The translations under genes and the position numbers were made by a program. This document shows, in pieces, positions 1-9,268 of a stretch of 64,000 bases of DNA. Location of the stretch: assembly GCA_949066965.1 (NCBI GenBank), contig CARTDA010000017.1:7719-71718 (forward strand), written 5' to 3'. This stretch comes from COE1 sp949066965. GTDB lineage: Bacteria > Bacillota > Clostridia > Lachnospirales > Lachnospiraceae. The stretch's first letter is position 1, and every line of letters begins with the position of its first letter. The notes below the pieces were generated by a model that was not told the origin of the DNA, did not search any database, and saw only the letters and a list, made by a program, of their open reading frames with translations.

Positions 1-230
1 GTACCAAACTCTTTTATATGGCTACTACACAACTACACAATCACTACACAAATTTGCCATTGAGATGCATGAATTTATATAGAGATATATGCTACTTTGA
101 ACTTACTCAAACATTGATTGTATAAGGTTTTATAGAGATATATGGAAATATGTAAAGTTACATGAATAAGGCTAACAAACTACGATTTCTAGTCTCATAA
201 TATATATTATCCTCCTTCATCAAAATACCA
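1..230. other. AT-rich gene-free left edge with a 14-bp direct repeat
   Basis: No convincing reading frame with a ribosome site is seen here. The stretch is much richer in A+T than the genes to its right. The 14-mer TATAGAGATATATG occurs at 78-91 and again at 131-144, and ACTACACA-type units recur around 24-52. It lies downstream of rpe. No strong GC hairpin followed by T was found, so the end of the rpe transcript is not located. Confidence 0.5.
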
Positions 231-878
231 TTACATCCTGCGCAAAAATTCCTTGACATTTGCCGTGATGTCCCCATGGAATATTGCGGAACCGGCGACA
301 ATCACGTTTGCTCCTGCGTCAAGGTTCTCTTCCAGATTTTCAAGTGTCACACCGCCGTCAATCTCAATTTTTACATCCGGATAGCGCTCGTCAACCACTC
401 CGCGCAACCACTTGATTTTGTCCATGCACTCCGGAATGTATTTCTGGCCTCCAAACCCGGGACGCACGGTCATTACAAGTACCATGTCCACCATTGCGAT
501 ATAAGGCATTACCGCACTTACAGGAGTTTCCGGATTGATTGCCAGGCCGCACTTTATCCCTGACTGCCTGATTTTTGCCAGCGTTTCCGGTATGCAGTCA
601 CACGCCTCGACATGGATGGTCACCCCGTCTGCGCCAAGCCGAATCAGTTCCTCGACATACCGCTGTGGCTGCTCCACCATCATGTGTACATCCATAAAAA
701 GAGCTGAGCGCTTTCTGACACTGGCAAGCACTGGCATTCCGAACGATATGGACGGAACAAACATTCCATCCATAACATCGATATGCAGATATGGCGCACC
801 TGCCTTTTCCACAAGTTCAATCTCTTTTCCAAGTTCCCAAAAATCCGCCGCCAGTATTGAAGGGCATAAATAATTCAT
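231..878 (-). CDS. rpe: ribulose-phosphate 3-epimerase
   Basis: Interconverts ribulose 5-phosphate and xylulose 5-phosphate in the cytoplasmic pentose phosphate pathway. The 215-residue product has the usual length (about 220) and family signatures: SILAADF near the N-terminus, HIDVMDGMFVPSISFG with the metal-binding His and Asp, DVHMMVEQP, a conserved VRPGFGGQKY, and IEIDGG with the second catalytic Asp, followed by AGSAIFHG. A longer frame runs to 938 but would overlap rsgA; the ATG at 878 has a GAGGAAA site and lies 1 base after the rsgA stop, so it is chosen. It is the last gene of the murE-to-rpe run. The thiamine pyrophosphokinase gene that often follows rpe in Firmicutes is not present. 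Confidence 0.95.
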   Translation of the reverse strand: MNYLCPSILAADFWELGKEIELVEKAGAPYLHIDVMDGMFVPSISFGMPVLASVRKRSALFMDVHMMVEQPQRYVEELIRLGADGVTIHVEACDCIPETLAKIRQSGIKCGLAINPETPVSAVMPYIAMVDMVLVMTVRPGFGGQKYIPECMDKIKWLRGVVDERYPDVKIEIDGGVTLENLEENLDAGANVIVAGSAIFHGDITANVKEFLRRM

Positions 879-879
879 A

Positions 880-1761
880 TTAGTATTTCCTCTTTTCCTT
901 TTCCCGCAGTTCCTCGTAGAACATCGTGTAATTGTCATATCTGGTTTTACTGATTTGACCTTCCTCCAAAGCTTTCTTTATTCCACAGACAGGTTCATGG
1001 ATATGGGCGCACGTCATAAACCTACACTGCGGTTCATATGGCGCAAACTCTGGATAATATGTCTTTAAGCTTTCTTTCTCCATGTCAAATAGCGATAGCG
1101 AACTAAATCCCGGCGTGTCCATGATATACGTATCACCGGAAATGGCAATCAGTTCGGAATGCCTGGTCGTATGCTTTCCGCGTGCAATCCTTTCACTGAT
1201 ATCCCCTGTCTCCATTTTTTTCCCATTTTGGAGGCTATTTACAATCGAAGATTTGCCGACTCCGCTTGGTCCCGCGATCGCTGTAGTTCTGCCACGAAGT
1301 ATTTCTGCAAGCGAATCCATGCCTTCCTTTGTAACAGCGCTTACAAACAGTATTTTGCATCCGCTGTTTCGATATATTTGTTCAACAGCTGCCCGTTCTG
1401 TCCCAGTTGAAAGATCCCTTTTGTTAAAACAGAGAATGCAATCAAGTCCCTGCTGGCGCATCATAATAAGAAAACGGTCAAGCAGGTTATAATTGGGTTC
1501 AGGCTTTGTCATGGCAAATATCAGCAGCGCCTGGTCGATATTGGCAACGGCGGGACGAATCAGTTCACTTTTCCTGGGAAAGATACGGACGATGCTGCCC
1601 TCCGAATCCTTTTCGTGCGTGATTTCAATTTCCACATTGTCGCCCACAAGCGGTTTCCTGTTTTCTTTGCGGAATATGCCTTTTGCCTTACATGCATATA
1701 TCCCCTCACCGGTATGCACATAGTAAAATCCGGCTATTCCTTTTACAATTTTTCCTTCCAT
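880..1761 (-). CDS. rsgA: small ribosomal subunit biogenesis GTPase RsgA
   Basis: Circularly permuted GTPase that checks late 30S subunit maturation. The 293-residue product shows an N-terminal OB-fold (about 1-70), then the G motifs in permuted order: NKRD (G4), GPSGVGKSS (G1/P-loop), the GKHTTRHSE switch region (G2), DTPG (G3). A C-terminal zinc site follows, with Cys-x4-Cys-x-His-x5-Cys spacing in CRFMTCAHIHEPVCG. The gene lies 2 bases after the prkC stop and 1 base before the rpe start, so the three are probably co-translated. The prkC-rsgA-rpe order matches other Firmicutes. Confidence 0.96.
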   Translation of the reverse strand: MEGKIVKGIAGFYYVHTGEGIYACKAKGIFRKENRKPLVGDNVEIEITHEKDSEGSIVRIFPRKSELIRPAVANIDQALLIFAMTKPEPNYNLLDRFLIMMRQQGLDCILCFNKRDLSTGTERAAVEQIYRNSGCKILFVSAVTKEGMDSLAEILRGRTTAIAGPSGVGKSSIVNSLQNGKKMETGDISERIARGKHTTRHSELIAISGDTYIMDTPGFSSLSLFDMEKESLKTYYPEFAPYEPQCRFMTCAHIHEPVCGIKKALEEGQISKTRYDNYTMFYEELREKEKRKY

Positions 1762-1763
1762 TG

Positions 1764-4307
1764 CTAATTCCTTGTAAATTGAACGTTCTGTTTTATCTGT
1801 GCCGGAACCGGGCTTACCTGTGTTGTCTGGTTTCCATCCGCATCCGTCACAGGCACTTCCTCGTTTTTCAAATATGTGATAATGACAATGCCATACGCTG
1901 ACGGACTCTCAAAATTATTTAAGTTAATGGATACCGGAAATGCAGTGACGTTGGAGGAAGCCCACAGCTGCCTGCCCCCATCTGCCGTGACAAGTATGAC
2001 CTCCGCATTTCCGCCAATGTAATCCCCCGGTGCCTGCACCAGCAGGCTGCAGTTGTACGTTGTAACTTCACTTCCGATGCTTATTTTCAGGTCGACTGTT
2101 GTACCTGCGCTGACCGTTGTTCCAGCCTCATAGCTCTGGTAACATACCTGTCCCTCGGGATAGTCCGCGCTATAGGAATCCTCCACGGAACCAACCACGA
2201 GTCCTGCCGCCTCCAAAACACTGACCGCAGCGTCCTTGGAATTTCCCACGACCTCAGGCATACGCACTTCAACATTGTCGCTGCCTTTGCTGATGACAAT
2301 TGTAATCTCCGACTCAATCGGAGCGATACTGTTTCCTTCGGGCGACTGCGAAATAATCGTCCCCTTGGCATACTCTGCCGAATATGCATCGGACTTGACA
2401 ACCTTGAACCCCGCCGCTGTCAGTGTCGCTGTCCCCTCTGCCTCCGTCATGCCTTCCACTGGCGGCACATCAATTCCGTCTGCACCCGCACTGACTGTAA
2501 GAACGATTGTCGTATTCAAAAGAATCTTATCATTTGGAAGAACCGTCTGGCCATCTTCCAGTGCCGCCGAAATAACTTGATTTTTCGCATACTGTGTGGA
2601 TTCCACAAATGTTGTTTTGCATCCAAGCCCCACAGAATTGACAGATTCCTTGACATCATTGACGTCCAACCCCACAAATTCCGGCATCACAGCCCGCTCT
2701 GTGCTGCCCTCGCTGTTTGTCAGCCCGGCGCCTGACCCGCTAATCTGCTCAAAGATGCCAGTTGCCTGACCTGCAAAATATAATAGAATGCAGCCGATAA
2801 CCACCGCCGCTATCACGGTCAGTACCGTTGCAAAACGTTCTGCCTTCGGATTATAGTCATATTCATTCCTGCCATAGCTGCCTTGGTAATCATCTTCGTA
2901 GCCAAGGTCATCGACACGCACATTCCTCCGGTTTACAGTCTCCTGTGCGTAGTCCTCCTCATAGTAATCATACTCTTTCCTGTAATCTTCCTGTATATAT
3001 TTATCTTTCTTCTGTTTTCCTTTTGTTTGCTGTTTCTTCTTGTTATCAGATTTGTTTTCCGCCTTTTTCCCTGCGGAATTTTTTGCCTTGTCATTTCCAG
3101 CCCTGCCAGACGCTTTTGCCGCGTTCTTTTTGCCTCCCCTTGCAGGCTGTTCCATGACGACCTCACCATAATATGCATCCTCCGGATAATACGGCTCATT
3201 ATAAGAATCATCCTGGTACGTGTCCTCGCCATAATAATCATCCTGATACGCATTGTTTTTTCTTTTCCTTGGCTTTACCTGATTCGGTATCGCCTCAAGT
3301 TCTTCCTCATCAGCATATGTCTCCTTGCGCGGAACCCTGTCCTCCCACACTGTGTCAAGTACTGCCGGCATCGGGGCGGGTGCTTGTGATGCCTGATTCC
3401 CCGCTGCATTTCCGTGGCTGCCGATTGGCGTCACAATTTTCGTCTTTCCAGCCTCGTCCGTCGTATCTACCTGCGCAATCACGGCATCCGGATTTATCAG
3501 GGAATGCTTCAGGTCCGCTATCATCTCGCTCATGCCCTGGTATCTTCTGTCAGGACTTTTCTGTGTGCATTTCATTACAATGTTTTCCACACTCAGCGGA
3601 ATCTCCGGCACAAACTCCCTCATGGACGGCATCGGATCCTGGATGTGCCTGATGGCAATGGAGACTGTAGTATCGCCATTATACGGCACGCGCCCCGTCA
3701 GCATTTCAAACATGGTAATACCCATCGAATAGATGTCACTTTTTTCGTCCGAGAATCCTCCCCTTGCCTGCTCCGGCGACGTGTAGTGGACAGACCCCAT
3801 CACATTGGAGGTAATGGTATTGCTCGATGCCGCCTTCGCGATGCCAAAATCCGTTACCTTTACTTTTCCCTCTTTGGAGATAATGATATTCTGCGGTTTG
3901 ATGTCCCTATGTATGATATGATTGTTATGTGCCGCCTCGATTCCCATTGCCACCTGGATTGCGATACTGATGGCTTCCTTGGTTGTCAGCCTGACCTTTT
4001 TTTCTATATATTTCTTTAATGTAATACCTTCTACAAGCTCCATTACGATATAATGGATGCCGCCTTCCTCGCCTACATCATACACATTGACGATATTGGG
4101 ATGCATGAGGCCGGCAGCCGCCTGTGCCTCCACACGAAACTTGGAAACAAAATTCTTGTTTTCGGAAAATTCCTGTTTTAATATCTTGACCGCCACAAAC
4201 CGGTTCAGCTTCTGATCCTTTGCCTTATATACATCTGACATGCCGCCCGTGCCGATTTTTTCAAGCATCTCGTAGCGGTCTCCTATCAGCATTCCTAACT
4301 TAATCAT
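1764..4307 (-). CDS. prkC: PASTA-domain Ser/Thr protein kinase (PrkC/Stk)
   Basis: Membrane kinase that senses muropeptides or lipid II through extracellular PASTA repeats and phosphorylates wall, division and translation targets. The 847-residue protein has a Hanks-type kinase domain (about 1-270) with GTGGMSDVYKA glycine loop, VAVK lysine, HRDIKPQN catalytic loop and DFG. A long Tyr/Asp/Glu/Lys-rich linker (about 330-490), one membrane segment (about 495-520), three PASTA repeats (about 538-745) and a further C-terminal domain of about 100 residues follow. The ATG at 4307 has GGAGG upstream and overlaps the prpC stop by 8 bases; the longer TTG start at 4331 is less likely. Overlap with its phosphatase suggests coupled production. 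Confidence 0.95.
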   Translation of the reverse strand: MIKLGMLIGDRYEMLEKIGTGGMSDVYKAKDQKLNRFVAVKILKQEFSENKNFVSKFRVEAQAAAGLMHPNIVNVYDVGEEGGIHYIVMELVEGITLKKYIEKKVRLTTKEAISIAIQVAMGIEAAHNNHIIHRDIKPQNIIISKEGKVKVTDFGIAKAASSNTITSNVMGSVHYTSPEQARGGFSDEKSDIYSMGITMFEMLTGRVPYNGDTTVSIAIRHIQDPMPSMREFVPEIPLSVENIVMKCTQKSPDRRYQGMSEMIADLKHSLINPDAVIAQVDTTDEAGKTKIVTPIGSHGNAAGNQASQAPAPMPAVLDTVWEDRVPRKETYADEEELEAIPNQVKPRKRKNNAYQDDYYGEDTYQDDSYNEPYYPEDAYYGEVVMEQPARGGKKNAAKASGRAGNDKAKNSAGKKAENKSDNKKKQQTKGKQKKDKYIQEDYRKEYDYYEEDYAQETVNRRNVRVDDLGYEDDYQGSYGRNEYDYNPKAERFATVLTVIAAVVIGCILLYFAGQATGIFEQISGSGAGLTNSEGSTERAVMPEFVGLDVNDVKESVNSVGLGCKTTFVESTQYAKNQVISAALEDGQTVLPNDKILLNTTIVLTVSAGADGIDVPPVEGMTEAEGTATLTAAGFKVVKSDAYSAEYAKGTIISQSPEGNSIAPIESEITIVISKGSDNVEVRMPEVVGNSKDAAVSVLEAAGLVVGSVEDSYSADYPEGQVCYQSYEAGTTVSAGTTVDLKISIGSEVTTYNCSLLVQAPGDYIGGNAEVILVTADGGRQLWASSNVTAFPVSINLNNFESPSAYGIVIITYLKNEEVPVTDADGNQTTQVSPVPAQIKQNVQFTRN

Positions 4308-5040
4308 CCTGACCTCCAAACGGTTCCACAAGAACCACAGCTATATTATCACGTCCGCCGTTTTCATTGGCCGCCTCAATAAGGCGTCTTCCAGCATCCT
4401 CAAGGCTGCTGCTTCCAACGATAATCTTGTGTATTTCTTCATCCTTTAACATATTTGTAAGCCCGTCTGTGCAGAGCAGCAGTTTTTCCTTCCGTCCGAT
4501 ATGTACATCAAAAAAATCCACAAGCACATACTCTTTTACGCCAACCGCCCTCGTGATAATATTTTTGTCCGGATGCTTTCTTGCAGCCTCGCGGTCAATG
4601 CCGCCCATGTCAACCATTTCCTCGACAAGGGAGTGATCCTTGGTAATCTGCGTGATAAAGTCATTGACCACATACAGTCTGCTGTCGCCCACATTTGCCA
4701 CCGTCACATGATTGTCCTCAAACGTAGCCGCCACAAATGTCGTACCCATCCCTTTCAGACTACTGTTCTGTCTTGAAACCCTGTTGATATGTGTGTTGGC
4801 ATCATCAATCGCTTTCTGCAAAATATTTTCCGCATCATATTCATCCGTGAAATCACGAATTGACATGACTGCCCTTTCCACGGCGTGCTTTGACGCATAA
4901 TCACCTGCATTGTGTCCCCCCATACCATCCGCAACAATAAAAAGGTTGGGAAGATTGCCCACCGGCTCATCTGAAGTAAATAAATAGTCCTCGTTTATTT
5001 CCCTTCTCCTGCCAACATCCGTTATAGAAAATAACTTCAC
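4300..5040 (-). CDS. prpC: PP2C-family Ser/Thr protein phosphatase (PrpC/Stp)
   Basis: Cytoplasmic Mn/Mg-dependent phosphatase that reverses PrkC phosphorylation. The 246-residue product carries PP2C motifs: RREINEDY near the N-terminus, VADGMGGHNAGDYAS with the metal-binding Asp, GTTF, NVGDSRLY, KDHSLVEEM, LCTDGLTNML and GGRDNIAVVLV. An upstream ATG at 5073 is possible, but the GTG at 5040 sits directly behind GGAGGAGAAAAA and gives the usual N-terminus (KLFSITDVGRRR), so it is preferred. It overlaps prkC by 8 bases and follows rlmN after about 100 bases. Confidence 0.94.
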   Translation of the reverse strand: MKLFSITDVGRRREINEDYLFTSDEPVGNLPNLFIVADGMGGHNAGDYASKHAVERAVMSIRDFTDEYDAENILQKAIDDANTHINRVSRQNSSLKGMGTTFVAATFEDNHVTVANVGDSRLYVVNDFITQITKDHSLVEEMVDMGGIDREAARKHPDKNIITRAVGVKEYVLVDFFDVHIGRKEKLLLCTDGLTNMLKDEEIHKIIVGSSSLEDAGRRLIEAANENGGRDNIAVVLVEPFGGQDD

Positions 5041-5139
5041 TTTTTCTCCTCCAATCAGTGAAAACCCACACATTCCGCAATCCGTTCAATCCCTGCAATT
5101 TCCACATTCCTTATATCTTAGCACAAATGACACCTTAAT

Positions 5140-6192
5140 TCAAGAATCAATCTTTTCCGCCATCCGCCTGCGCAGCTGTCCGCATGCACCGTCGATATCC
5201 CTTCCCATCTCTCTTCGGACTGTGGCATTGATATGTTTTCTTTCCAGTTTATTTTTAAACCCGATGACATCCCTGTGCTCCGAAGCAGTATAATCCCGTT
5301 CCTGAACCGGGTTGACAGGAATCAGGTTGACGTGGCAGTTGAGTCCGCCAATAAGCCTGCTCAGATTTTCTGCATCCGCATCTGTATCGTTGACTCCGCC
5401 GACAAGGCTGTACTCAAACGTAACCCGCCTGCCTGTCTGTTCAAAATAATAGCGGCAGGCAGCAATCACCTCACGGATATCATATTTTTCCGCTATCGGC
5501 ATCAGTTCACGCCTTTTCTCCTGCGTGGCGCCATGCAGTGACAATGCCAGCGTAATCTGGAGTTTTTCATCAGCAAGACGCCGCATGTTTTCCACAATGC
5601 CGCATGTCGAAACAGTAACATTCCTCTGGCTGATATTCAGCCCGTTCTCGTCCGTCACCATATGGATAAAGCGGAGCAGGTTGTCATAGTTGTCGAGCGG
5701 CTCTCCCGTTCCCATGACAACCACGTTCGACACACGTTCCCCCGTGCTTTTTGTTATGGCATAGATTTGGTCCAGCATCTCTGCCGCTGTCAGATTTCTT
5801 TCCAGCCCGCCAATCGTCGATGCGCAGAAACGGCAGCCCATACGGCAGCCCACCTGTGAGGAAATGCAGACGGAGTTGCCATGATGGTACTGCATCCACA
5901 CGCTTTCCACATAATTGCCGTCGGAGAGCGCAAAAAGGTACTTCCTGGTTCCGTCAGTCTTCGATACCTGGACGGTAACCTCTTCCAGCGCGGTGTACGG
6001 ATAATCCCGCACCAGCCTTTCCCGCAGGTTTTTCGGTATATTTGTCATCTCATCATAGCTGCGCGCCAGTTTCACATGCATCCACTCATATAACTGCTTC
6101 GCGCGGAACGCCTTCTCACCGATCTTTTCCATCTCAAGCTTTAGTTCATCCATTGTGAGCGATTTCACATCCACGTCTTTATTCCTTTCCAA
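5140..6192 (-). CDS. rlmN: dual-specificity rRNA/tRNA (adenine-C2) methyltransferase RlmN
   Basis: Radical SAM enzyme that methylates C2 of A2503 in 23S rRNA and of A37 in some tRNAs. The Cys-x3-Cys-x2-Cys cluster motif is in CRMGCRFCAST, followed by GTGEPLDNYDN, and the second catalytic cysteine is in GACGQL near the C-terminus. Length 350 is normal. The start is unclear: TTG at 6192, 2 bases after the rsmB stop, has AGAGG 7 bases upstream; GTG at 6174 has AAAGGA 8 bases upstream and would give 344 residues. Confidence 0.95.
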   Translation of the reverse strand: MERNKDVDVKSLTMDELKLEMEKIGEKAFRAKQLYEWMHVKLARSYDEMTNIPKNLRERLVRDYPYTALEEVTVQVSKTDGTRKYLFALSDGNYVESVWMQYHHGNSVCISSQVGCRMGCRFCASTIGGLERNLTAAEMLDQIYAITKSTGERVSNVVVMGTGEPLDNYDNLLRFIHMVTDENGLNISQRNVTVSTCGIVENMRRLADEKLQITLALSLHGATQEKRRELMPIAEKYDIREVIAACRYYFEQTGRRVTFEYSLVGGVNDTDADAENLSRLIGGLNCHVNLIPVNPVQERDYTASEHRDVIGFKNKLERKHINATVRREMGRDIDGACGQLRRRMAEKIDS

Positions 6193-6194
6193 TC

Positions 6195-7577
6195 CTATGC
6201 CTCTGAAGTAAATACACTGATAAAAAATCCGTCCGTGTCATGTATTCCCGGCAAAAGCTGTAGGTATCCGTCCCTGGTGGTATCTGTATGTAAGCATTCC
6301 GGGAGCACATCATCAAGTGACACAGGTGTCATTTTCAACTCGTTTTTCAGCCACATGAAGTTCTTTTCATTCTCGTCCCTGTTTATCGTACATGTGCTAA
6401 AAAGCAGCCTGCCCCCTGGTTTTACATAGGATGCTGCCACTTGTAGTATCTTTCTCTGAAGTTCTATAATGCCCGCAACTGCCTCCGGCGTGACATTGTA
6501 CTTTATATCCCTTTTCCTTCCAATCACGCCAAGCCCCGAGCAGGGCACGTCCGCAATGACAATATCTGCCGTGCCTGCCAGCTCATCCTGCATCATGCAT
6601 GCGTCTGCCACAGCTGCCTTTGCATGATGCAGTCCGCACCGGTCAAAATTTTCCTGCATCAGCAGTATCTTGTGCTCCGATATGTCCCTTGATATAACCG
6701 CATAGTTGACATCACACTTTTCCAGCAAGTCCGCGGCAAGCATTGATTTTCCTCCCGGCGCCGCACAGAGGTCGATCACCCGCAAAGGACTGGAACCGGC
6801 TCCATGGGCAATTTTTTCGATTCCGACAGCAGTGACCGCAAGCATCGAGCTGACATCCTGTATCACAAACGCCCCGTTTTCATAATAGGGCAGCCTGGTA
6901 ATGTCATCCGTTCCGGACACCCTGTATGCACACGGCAGGTATGGGTGCCCTTCCATCTTCCCTCCCTGGCGCACAATCGCCTCCCGCACGGCGTTTACCG
7001 CACTGTCAAAGTCCACCCCTGTAATCTCAGGGACATCCCGAAACCGGAGCGTCACAGGTCTTTCCCTGAGCAGCCCTGCCAGTACAAGCTCCGTCTTTTC
7101 CGAACCAAGCTGTGCCGTCCACATATCCACAATCCATTCCGGCATGGAATATTTTACGGACAGGCTTGTGTACGCAATCGTTTCCTTGTTGCGCGCGATG
7201 GTTCTCAGCACACCGTTCACGAAACCCTTCAGCGTGGCAAACCCCTTTTTCTGCGCAAGCTTCACCGCCTCGTTACATGCCGCCGCATCCGGCACTGCAT
7301 CCATATACAATATCTGGTAAACGCCCATCCGCATGATGACCCGAATGACCTTTTTCATTTTCCGGGTCTTTACCTTGGAAAATTCATTGATTACATAATC
7401 AAGCTCAATCTGCCGCTCCAGCGTTCCCTCATACAGGCGTTTGATAAATGATTTTTCCTGCTGTGTAAGATAATTGTACTTATTGAGCACATCCCGCACA
7501 ATCACATGGGAATAGGCATTCTCCGTCAAAAGCATCTCCATCACAAGCAGGCGCAGGTTCACATTACAATCCATCAT
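6195..7577 (-). CDS. rsmB: 16S rRNA (cytosine-967-C5) methyltransferase
   Basis: Methylates C967 of 16S rRNA using S-adenosylmethionine. The 460-residue product has an N-terminal NusB-like helical RNA-binding domain (about 1-145), then a Rossmann methyltransferase: DLCAAPGGKS (SAM binding), IADVPCSGLGV with the proline-cysteine motif, and FSTCTINRDENE with the catalytic-type cysteine. Its ATG overlaps the stop of the upstream protease in TGATG, and it ends 2 bases before rlmN, so translation coupling is likely. Confidence 0.95.
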   Translation of the reverse strand: MMDCNVNLRLLVMEMLLTENAYSHVIVRDVLNKYNYLTQQEKSFIKRLYEGTLERQIELDYVINEFSKVKTRKMKKVIRVIMRMGVYQILYMDAVPDAAACNEAVKLAQKKGFATLKGFVNGVLRTIARNKETIAYTSLSVKYSMPEWIVDMWTAQLGSEKTELVLAGLLRERPVTLRFRDVPEITGVDFDSAVNAVREAIVRQGGKMEGHPYLPCAYRVSGTDDITRLPYYENGAFVIQDVSSMLAVTAVGIEKIAHGAGSSPLRVIDLCAAPGGKSMLAADLLEKCDVNYAVISRDISEHKILLMQENFDRCGLHHAKAAVADACMMQDELAGTADIVIADVPCSGLGVIGRKRDIKYNVTPEAVAGIIELQRKILQVAASYVKPGGRLLFSTCTINRDENEKNFMWLKNELKMTPVSLDDVLPECLHTDTTRDGYLQLLPGIHDTDGFFISVFTSEA

Positions 7578-8275
7578 CAGTCATCCCTTTTCCCAAACAG
7601 CATCACCAGACGCAGAAGCTGTAATATGGAAGCCGCTGCCGCCGCCACATACGTATATGCTGCCGCCTTTAACACCTTTGCGCTTTTCCTGCGCTCGTCA
7701 CTTGTCACAATGCCGTACTGTTCAATGCAGACAAGCGCCCTCCTGGACGCATCAAACTCTACCGGGAGTGTCACAATCTGGAAAAGCACCGCGATGGAAA
7801 ATACCCAGATGCCGATGTTTACAAGCACCGGACTGCTGCCCAGTATCAGTCCCACAATAATAATTGGAATGCCCAGCCTTGAACCGATGTTTGCCGCCGG
7901 GACAAGCGCTGTCCTGATATTCAGCGGGGCATATCCCTCATGGTGCTGCATTACATGTCCGCACTCGTGCGCAGCCACACCGATTGCGGCTACCGAGCTG
8001 GAAGAATACACGCTGTCAGACAGCCGCACCACTTTCCTTGACGGATCATAATGGTCTGTCAGGTTTCCCCTGATATGCTCCACACGCACATCATGAATTC
8101 CCCTGCTCCTGAGAATCGCTTCCGCAGCCTGTGCACCCGTCATGCCTGACAGGCTCCGCTCCCTTGCATATTTCTGAAACGTGGAATTCACCCTTGCGGA
8201 CGCAATGATGCTGAGAACCGCACCGATTAATACCAATATATAGGTCTGGTCAAAATAGTAACCAAAATACGGCAT
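7577..8275 (-). CDS. membrane zinc metallopeptidase, YugP-type
   Basis: Predicted membrane protease of unknown substrate. The 232-residue product starts with a hydrophobic helix (about 12-30) and has a zinc motif HECGH (in AAHECGHVMQHH), then two to three membrane helices (about 120-185). The ATG at 8275 has AAAGGAGACGTAT upstream; the longer frame to 8341 would overlap fmt. It sits between fmt and rsmB, a position kept in many Clostridia, so it is read as part of the translation and wall operon, although its role there is unknown. Confidence 0.85.
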   Translation of the reverse strand: MPYFGYYFDQTYILVLIGAVLSIIASARVNSTFQKYARERSLSGMTGAQAAEAILRSRGIHDVRVEHIRGNLTDHYDPSRKVVRLSDSVYSSSSVAAIGVAAHECGHVMQHHEGYAPLNIRTALVPAANIGSRLGIPIIIVGLILGSSPVLVNIGIWVFSIAVLFQIVTLPVEFDASRRALVCIEQYGIVTSDERRKSAKVLKAAAYTYVAAAAASILQLLRLVMLFGKRDD

Positions 8276-8310
8276 ATACGTCTCCTTTCCTGTCTGTAGA
8301 CAGACACTTA

Positions 8311-9255
8311 CTAATCGCCAAGGCACATTCCTGCCTTCCACTGGTTTCCAAGCAGAAAGCTTTTTGTGTCCATCCGTTTTTTCCCCTCTAACTGCAATTC
8401 ATTGATTCGTAAAATCCCATTTCCGCATGCCACATCAAAAGAATCCTTTGCAACTGACACAATTGTTCCCGGCTTATCTGCATCCATGCCGCCCGCATCT
8501 AACCAAACGACATCACTGTCCCAGATTTTCACGATTTTCCCCTGATAAGACGTGTACGCGCTGGGCCACGAATTCAGTCCCCTGACAAGACGTTCAATGA
8601 CCACTGCGTCCTGCTTCCAGTCTATTCTTCCCATGGACTTATCCATCATTTTCACATGGGTCGCCAGACGCTCATCCTGTTTTACCGGCGTAACCTCCCC
8701 CCGCTCCAGCATCGGGAGCGTTTCCACTATCAGCTCTGCCCCTGCCCTGGCAAGCTTGTCAAAAAGACTTTCTGCAGTCTCCTTATCCTGTATTGTAACC
8801 CTTTTCTGCGTAAGTATGTCCCCCGTATCAACGCCTGCATCCATCTGCATAATTGTGACACCAGTTTCTTTCTCGCCATCAATGATACACTGGTTTATCG
8901 GCGCGGCGCCCCTGTATTTCGGCAGGAGGGACGCGTGGATATTGACACATCCAAATCTTGGCATTTCCAGAATCTGTTCTGACAGAATCTGTCCGAAAGC
9001 AGCCACGACATAGACATCCGCCTCATAGCCCTTTAATTCTGCCATCGCCTCAGGTGTCTTTATCCTAACAGGCTGAAGCACCGGAATATGGTGCTTTAAG
9101 GCACATGTCTTTACTGGCGAGCACTGTACCTGCCCGCTCCTTCCCTTTGGCTTGTCGGGCTGCGTCACAACCGCCGTCACTTCATGCCCCGCCTGAATCA
9201 GCGCCTCAAGCGCCCCCACTGAAAAATCGGGTGTCCCCATATAAACAATTTTCAT
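8311..9255 (-). CDS. fmt: methionyl-tRNA formyltransferase
   Basis: Formylates initiator Met-tRNA with 10-formyltetrahydrofolate. The 314-residue product has the N-terminal MGTPDFSVGALEAL motif, the catalytic region NIHASLLPKYRGAAPINQ with Asn and His, and QMDAGVDTGDIL with the catalytic Asp. A C-terminal OB-like tRNA-binding domain starts at about 205. The ATG at 9255 is preceded by AAAGGAG; a longer frame to 9297 overlaps def and is rejected. It lies directly after def, whose product removes the formyl group. Confidence 0.96.
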   Translation of the reverse strand: MKIVYMGTPDFSVGALEALIQAGHEVTAVVTQPDKPKGRSGQVQCSPVKTCALKHHIPVLQPVRIKTPEAMAELKGYEADVYVVAAFGQILSEQILEMPRFGCVNIHASLLPKYRGAAPINQCIIDGEKETGVTIMQMDAGVDTGDILTQKRVTIQDKETAESLFDKLARAGAELIVETLPMLERGEVTPVKQDERLATHVKMMDKSMGRIDWKQDAVVIERLVRGLNSWPSAYTSYQGKIVKIWDSDVVWLDAGGMDADKPGTIVSVAKDSFDVACGNGILRINELQLEGKKRMDTKSFLLGNQWKAGMCLGD

Positions 9256-9268
9256 TCTTCCAGCTCCT

